Assembly (NCBI GenBank): GCA_036267255.1 | Contig: DATAWK010000043.1 | Span: 62,001-126,000 of the forward strand | DNA length: 64,000 bases | Source: DATAWK01 sp036267255 | GTDB taxonomy: Bacteria; Acidobacteriota; Terriglobia; Terriglobales; Acidobacteriaceae | Direction: 5' to 3' | Part shown: one piece after another, positions 63,901 through 64,000 of the stretch | Layout: every line of letters starts with the position of its first letter | Numbering within the stretch: the first letter of the stretch is position 1 | Program-made: the position numbers and the translations under genes | The notes under the pieces: model-generated | What the model was told of the DNA's origin: nothing | The model's input: the letters and a program-made list of their open reading frames with translations, nothing else | Database searches by the model: none

Positions 63901-64000
63901 AAGAAGGTCAGCTTCAGCAGACCAATGCTCTGGATCGACTTTGACTCGACGCTTTGGATACCGGAGATGTAGAGGAAGTTGTACTCGTAGTAGTAGACGA
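60984..64000 (-). CDS. RND-family efflux pump (5' part missing)
   Basis: The frame stays open to the window end, reading YEYNFLYISGIQSVESKSIQSIGLLKLTFLPGTDMNQAL at the left edge of the protein. About 1005 residues are visible, lacking roughly the first 60-90. The membrane helices, FKFxNILTLGGLALAVGILVDEATVAVENI-like segment (VGILVDEATVAVENI) with the proton-relay Asp, and the later MAIGVSVANSILLVTFAEQHRR fit AcrB/CzcA-type pumps. Substrate (drugs versus metals) is not clear. The C-terminal tail is serine/proline rich. Confidence 0.92.
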   Translation of the reverse strand, partial: VYYYEYNFLYISGIQSVESKSIQSIGLLKLTFLPGTDMNQALAQTVAYVERARAYMPAGTVPPFVLRFDAGSVPVGDLILTSHSRDVGELDDLALNRVRPLFATLPGVSAPPPFGGSPRTIVIHVDPERLHSYRMSADEVVKAVLAGNVVLPAGSVRTSSLNRITPVNSVVTDIREFADLPVRTGAGPTVFIRDIGTVQDSNDVTLGYALVNGRRAVYLPVTKHADASTLDVIREVKESLPKIREVLPPDVSIELAFDQSGFVSHSLQSLIREGLLGAGLTGLMVLLFLKDWRSAAIIVVTIPFALLGAVVGLWLTGQTINIMTLGGLALAVGILVDEATVAVENIHSQLLVEPSVPRAVLNATKATLVPRLLAMFSILAVFVPSFLMTGVTRALFVPLSVAVGFAMIASFLLSSTLVPVLSIWFLRHHHQFAEAQGRFSFSRFREEYGKRLASGLSRSRFVVLVYAAVVGLLLLLFVPQLGREIFPRVSAGQLQFRMRAPAGTRIEVTERLALRVLDVVRATVGPENVAITLGYVGTHPPGYPINSIYVWTSGSQEAVMQVGLKPGSKLRVRDVEERLRKAFAQQFPDVAFSFEPGDIVSQVMDLGSPTPVEVAISGVHLSADRAYAELVRAELQRIPSLRDLQYGQALDTPSIDVDIDRERAGQLGVTVEQIARSLATATASSRFVARNFWQDPHSGITYQVQVELPQAQISSAQDIASIPLMQGGPSDHPNVGDVAQVNYGNTVGEYDRHNMERMVTLTANIEGDDLGRVSRQIDAALKRAGAPPRGVTVQVRGQIAPLRETLKSLAEGLGAAIIVIFLLLSANFQSPRLALVVVSTTPAVIAGVMIALLVTGTTLNLESFMGAIMAIGVSVANSILLVTFAEQHRRAGYTSLEAALYGAHSRLRPILMTSIAMIAGMIPLALALGEGAEQTAPLGRAVIGGLVASTLATLLVLPAVFTLAQRKAGTDSASLDPDDTGSFTGGNSPSRPPAGLTDSDKVPE

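Overview
This window looks like the chromosome of an acidobacterium of the Terriglobales/Acidobacteriaceae type. The evidence is its high-GC coding sequence with frequent GTG/TTG starts, a very large Oar-like TonB-dependent receptor with an N-terminal carboxypeptidase-regulatory domain, several FG-GAP/ASPIC-UnbV (CRTAC1-type) secreted proteins, and an acidobacterial-style DUF6599-like membrane protein. The assignment is inferred from gene content, not from a marker gene. Two genes run off the ends: trmFO on the left and an RND pump on the right.

Layout. 1-5843 holds housekeeping genes: trmFO (tRNA methylation) converging on der (ribosome GTPase), then a dinG-type helicase and a secreted amidohydrolase. 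6325-8406 is a compact queuosine-precursor operon, queD-queE-(DUF2007-like)-queC. 8519-13287 has a secreted TPR protein with a good terminator, moeA, a zinc-ribbon methyltransferase, and oxyR behind a perfect OxyR-box palindrome. 13412-15925 looks like an accessory patch: an AT-richer AIPR-like phage-defence gene, then a RAYT transposase embedded in REP-like hairpins, some carrying compensatory stem changes. 15929-22625 holds a Tat-exported beta-lactamase-fold protein, moaC, a cupin, an MscS channel, an SdpI-like protein and three poorly known envelope proteins.

22707-28700 is a five-gene, tightly coupled operon: tryptophan 2,3-dioxygenase, kynureninase-like PLP enzyme, asparagine-synthetase-like ligase without a glutaminase nucleophile, radical SAM enzyme, and halogenase-family flavoprotein. 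It reads as a tryptophan-derived small-molecule pathway that I do not recognise. 28707-36776 (minus strand) is a four-gene coupled operon of three FG-GAP/ASPIC exported proteins around a UnbU/RnfD-like membrane protein, without any enediyne polyketide synthase. 37054-41603 is an SsuABC/TauABC-like importer with two paralogous permeases, coupled to a Tat-exported HMA protein and a DUF169 protein. It converges on two trans-sulfuration PLP enzymes (41635-43979, minus).

44010-47725 contains a GMC-oxidoreductase remnant, a secreted DUF1080 protein and an AI-2E-type permease with a cobalamin-binding-like tail. 47750-51349 is the TonB-dependent receptor. 51932-57133 is a tolC-ytcA-hlyD-FUSC efflux operon. 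It converges on the minus-strand set RND pump, periplasmic adaptor, sensor kinase and response regulator (57145-64000), so the right end is an efflux island with its own two-component system. No rRNA, tRNA or CRISPR array was seen.
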